From positions 1 to 16,916 of the forward strand of contig JAEWQJ010000021.1 in the NCBI GenBank assembly GCA_023399215.1: DNA of 16,916 nt, read 5' to 3'. The translations under genes were made by a program, and so were the position numbers. The notes below the pieces were generated by a model, which worked only from the letters and a program-made list of their open reading frames with translations, had not been told where the DNA came from and did not search any database. Position 1 is the first letter of the stretch; every line of letters starts with the position of its first letter. This DNA comes from Methanobacteriota archaeon (lineage in GTDB: Archaea; Halobacteriota; Methanosarcinia; Methanosarcinales; Methanosarcinaceae). This document shows positions 14,431 to 16,916 of this stretch, piece after piece.

Positions 14431-15873
14431 TTATATTGTGGACTCGTTTGATAGGGAATTATCCTTCTCTAAAGTTGTCCTGTTCTCATTTTGGGAATAG
14501 TACCAGAGAGGGATATAAAGGGCAAGCACCACGAAGCCAACTATAGTTGAAGTCCAGCCTAACTCAAGGCTGTTCAGGTATATTATCCCAATAAGACACA
14601 GAGGCAGGTTAAAAAGCCCAAAGAAAAGGGCTACGTGTCTCCAGCCTTTTGGGGCTTTGAACGGTCTTTCAAGCTTCGAGAACCTTGGATCAATTTTTGC
14701 CTTAACATATGCGAGCAGACTTATCCCGTTGGCACAGACATAACCTATTGCTGAGGCTGCAACTATAGCTGCAGGAGTTCCCAGGCAGATGAAACCCATA
14801 TTCAAGAGAGCAATGACAATCATTGCGTTGACTGGAGTTCCATGTACATTCATTTTTCCAAAGAACCCTGGCAGATTTCCTTCTTCAGCCATTGAATACA
14901 TGGCCCTTGAGGCTCCAAGGAAGGCAGTCTGGATAATGAGAACCATTGCCGCGATCAACATAAAGATAGTCAGAGATCCACCTATGGGACCAAGGGTCAT
15001 CTGGGCCATAGGCAGCATTGGAGAAACCGGTTCGGCCAGGATTCCTTCAATCCCCAGGGCTCCTGTACAGGCTGCCTGGACGAGAATGAAGGTCACAAGA
15101 CAGATCGCACCGCAGATAAAGAGGGCTTTTGGAACATCTGATTTAGGCTGTTTATATTCGGGCCCGTAGATCGCTGCGGTTTCCCAGGCGCAGGCACTCC
15201 ACTGGGCCATTGCAAAAAGCCCGAGCAGGATCAGGATATGCTGGATGTCCCAGCTCCAGTCTGTGGGAAGCCAGGCACCGGTAATATTACTGAGCTCAAA
15301 GTGCCCGGTTACGAAAGGCGCAAGGGCAATAATGATAAGTGGAGCAAGCGAAAGCACGGCAAGAATGTACCCGAGCGTTGCTCCGCCGGCAAGCCCACGA
15401 TAATTAACCAGGATAAGAAGCACGAATACGACTGCACCAGATGCCAGGTAAACAACAAGGTCAGGCACGCCTGCAAGTGCAGGGACCAGGCCTTTAAGAT
15501 AGCTTCCGATCAAAATTGAATAGATTGCAAGGACCGGATTCCAGGCAAACCAGTAACTCCAGGCACTGAAACCTCCAAGCAATTTGCTAAGGTCATATCG
15601 GTTGTTTGCATTCCCCGTAAAAACACTCTGGGCGTACCCTGGAAGCCCGGATGCTTTCGGGAACATTGTGGCAAGTTCTCCGTAAGCAAAATTTTGCATG
15701 AAACCCTGAAAGACAGATAGCGCCCAGATAATGATTGCAAAGGCCCAGACATAATTTGCAAAATAGCCTATGGACGGCAGGATCAGCACAGGAACCCCCA
15801 AGGCAATTGCAAGTCCCTGCTTCCAATCAATTGTTCGCTGGAGCCCTCCGGTTTCACTGTTTTCGTCGCTCAT
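14431..15873 (-). CDS. APC-superfamily permease, probable methylamine transporter
   Basis: 480 residues from the ATG at 15873, which has AGGAG 11 nt upstream; the open frame runs back to 15969, but those 32 residues are polar and unlike a permease start. About 12 membrane segments are visible. The first (GLAIALGVPVLILPSIGYFA) and the conserved loop YGELATMFPKASGLPGYAQ mark the amino acid-polyamine-cation family, as does SRAMYSMAEEGNLPGFFGK in the second half. In Methanosarcina, transporters of this type (MtmP) accompany methylamine methyltransferase genes. Here the gene follows mtbB, on the same strand, after a 303-nt gap with a long inverted repeat. Uptake of dimethylamine or another methylamine is a context inference; an amino acid substrate cannot be excluded from the sequence. 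Confidence 0.87.
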   Translation of the reverse strand: MSDENSETGGLQRTIDWKQGLAIALGVPVLILPSIGYFANYVWAFAIIIWALSVFQGFMQNFAYGELATMFPKASGLPGYAQSVFTGNANNRYDLSKLLGGFSAWSYWFAWNPVLAIYSILIGSYLKGLVPALAGVPDLVVYLASGAVVFVLLILVNYRGLAGGATLGYILAVLSLAPLIIIALAPFVTGHFELSNITGAWLPTDWSWDIQHILILLGLFAMAQWSACAWETAAIYGPEYKQPKSDVPKALFICGAICLVTFILVQAACTGALGIEGILAEPVSPMLPMAQMTLGPIGGSLTIFMLIAAMVLIIQTAFLGASRAMYSMAEEGNLPGFFGKMNVHGTPVNAMIVIALLNMGFICLGTPAAIVAASAIGYVCANGISLLAYVKAKIDPRFSKLERPFKAPKGWRHVALFFGLFNLPLCLIGIIYLNSLELGWTSTIVGFVVLALYIPLWYYSQNENRTTLEKDNSLSNESTI

Positions 15874-16001
15874 TTTCAAGTACACTCCTCTAATGTTTAT
15901 AGAGTAATAATTGACGATTCGCACAGCTCTTACAGCACAAATCGACTCATGACTCATAAAAGCCTGCAAATGGAAAAAGCGGAAAATCCGAAAAATCCAG
16001 C

Positions 16002-16104
16002 CTTTCCCAGGATATTATCAAGAAATATTTTCAAGAGATATACTCAAGAAATATTTTCCAAAAATATCACTAGGAAACATGATCAGGAAAATATCCTGGG
16101 AAAG
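16002..16104 (-). promoter_or_regulatory. 15-bp perfect inverted repeat in the mtbB-permease spacer
   Basis: CTTTCCCAGGATATT (16002-16016) is the exact reverse complement of 16090-16104. The 73-nt loop holds two direct copies of TCAAGAAATATTTTC (16018-16032 and 16044-16058). The element starts about 70 nt after the mtbB stop and ends about 130 nt before the permease start. It could be a processing or attenuation structure that sets permease level relative to mtbB, or a small mobile-element remnant. There is no clear U-run after the stem. Confidence 0.5.
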
Positions 16105-16176
16105 ATCTGCAGGAGATCTGTATCCACTTTTTCGTATCTTCTTAGTTATTTCGGAGCTTTTCTTTACGCTATCTCT

Positions 16177-16916
16177 TTACGCTATCTGCTTTCTGAAGAG
16201 GTTGCAGGAATTAATCTTAATATCGAGCAACTTTTCGATGTTCATCTTTGCAGCAATACCTTTTGCCGCGCCTGGTACTGATGTTATAATACCAATATCG
16301 AGTTCTTCACGCAGCTCGCGCATAACGTGCTCGTCTACAAGGTCCATCTTGTCGACCCCGAGTTTCTTTGCAACGTATTCTTTTGCCTCACCTATGCGCA
16401 TATTCTTTGAGAACTCCATTCTTGCAACAAGGTCACCTGCAGCTCTCATTCCAGTCATACCTGAAGCCATTATGTGGGAAATCGGCATACCCAGAGGGTC
16501 GCCGACCCCGATCTATATGCCGTCTACGCCTGCAATTTCTACCATTGCTTTGCTTGCCCTTGTAACTGCATCAATAGGAGGTGTTTCAAGCATCGGTATT
16601 CCGCCCACACCCATTCCCATGTCAACGTGACATGGTATTGGAGACGCTTCGACAGCTGCCTTCATGAAAGTAACTGCACGGGCAAGGTTCCAGGCTGAGG
16701 TCTTGCTGGTATTGGTGTTGCATACTGGTCCGAAAACATTTGCTCCGGCTTTTGCAACAAGAGGTGCCTGCTGGTGAGGCCAGAGACCTGCAAGGGTTAC
16801 TCCGTCGTACTGAAGGTTTCCATGCATACCAAGTACGCATTCTCCAGCCATGCCTGCTTCAATGTACATATCAGGGAACTCTTTTCTGAGGGCTTCAATC
16901 GCATGGAGTGTACCAT
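16177..16916 (-). CDS. mtbB: Dimethylamine:corrinoid methyltransferase MtbB, C-terminal part, with in-frame UAG (pyrrolysine)
   Basis: The frame enters at the right edge and covers 245 residues to a TAA at 16177; about 220 N-terminal residues lie outside. At 16515-16513 it contains one TAG, in the context GVDGI-Pyl-IGVGDPLG, and continues for 111 residues after it. That distance matches MtbB (467 residues, Pyl at 356) and not the monomethylamine or trimethylamine enzymes, whose Pyl positions differ. Reading through is certain in the sense that both sides are one conserved protein, including GVTLAGLWPHQQAPLVAKAG and VDMGMGVGGIPMLETPP before it, and HIMASGMTGMRAAGDLVA after it. MtbB transfers a methyl group from dimethylamine to the corrinoid protein MtbC for methanogenesis in the cytoplasm; pyrrolysine binds the amine in the barrel. 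Standard gene finders split this gene in two at the UAG. A permease follows. Confidence 0.95.
16513..16515 (-). other. In-frame UAG codon read as pyrrolysine
   Basis: CTA on the plus strand is TAG in the mtbB frame. Decoding needs tRNA-Pyl (PylT) and PylRS (PylS), neither of which is in this window. The gene's own stop is TAA, so the two codons are not confused. Confidence 0.93.

Noticed and set aside
15874..15969. 32-residue N-terminal extension of the permease
   Set aside because: Polar, without a ribosome site; the ATG at 15873 has AGGAG upstream and a typical start.
16177..16488. Separate 103-residue gene downstream of a stop codon
   Set aside because: It is the C-terminal part of mtbB after the pyrrolysine UAG; its apparent Met start is internal.

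Overview
The window almost certainly comes from a Methanosarcina-type methanogenic archaeon. The clearest sign is at the right edge: on the minus strand lies the C-terminal half of a dimethylamine methyltransferase (mtbB) whose reading frame is interrupted by one in-frame UAG, at the place where these enzymes carry pyrrolysine. Other signs agree: an Msr-type (ArsR-like HTH plus DUF1724) regulator, a Cache/HAMP/PAS/HisKA_2 sensor kinase, AT-rich spacers with archaeal TATA-like boxes, and many short tandem repeats between genes.

Layout. 1-190: tail of an unidentified ORF plus a GC-rich hairpin, possibly the end of an insertion sequence. 208-2207 (+): MarR regulator and MATE efflux pump, probably one operon. 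2208-2417: convergent spacer with nested inverted repeats and a 14-nt tandem repeat. 2418-5727 or 5763 (-): a MoxR-type AAA+ ATPase followed by a VWA protein, recognisable as a RavA-ViaA pair; the ATPase carries a canonical C2H2 zinc-finger motif. 5776-6222: divergent AT-rich promoter region with strong palindromic operator candidates. 6232-7084 (+): a MarR regulator and a small TrmB-type HTH protein. 7085-7833: gene-poor, with repeats and a possible decayed element. 7834-13023 (-): a signalling cluster that reads Msr-type regulator, sensor histidine kinase, receiver-only response regulator, then, after an 800-nt spacer with about eleven copies of a 15-nt repeat, a second diverged receiver. 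13024-14430: about 1.4 kb without a convincing gene, holding degenerate A-rich repeats and an MITE-like inverted repeat. 14431-16916 (-): an APC-family permease downstream of mtbB.

How the genes may work together. MtbB moves a methyl group from dimethylamine to its corrinoid protein MtbC, and the neighbouring permease plausibly imports the methylamine. Msr-family regulators are known to control methyltransferase genes in Methanosarcina, and some are encoded beside a sensor kinase, so the Msr-kinase-receiver cluster is a reasonable candidate for substrate sensing. That link is inference. The MarR-MATE pair looks like a self-regulated drug or toxin efflux unit. The RavA-ViaA pair is a chaperone-like ATPase plus MIDAS adaptor whose archaeal role is unknown; it is the least explored system in the window.
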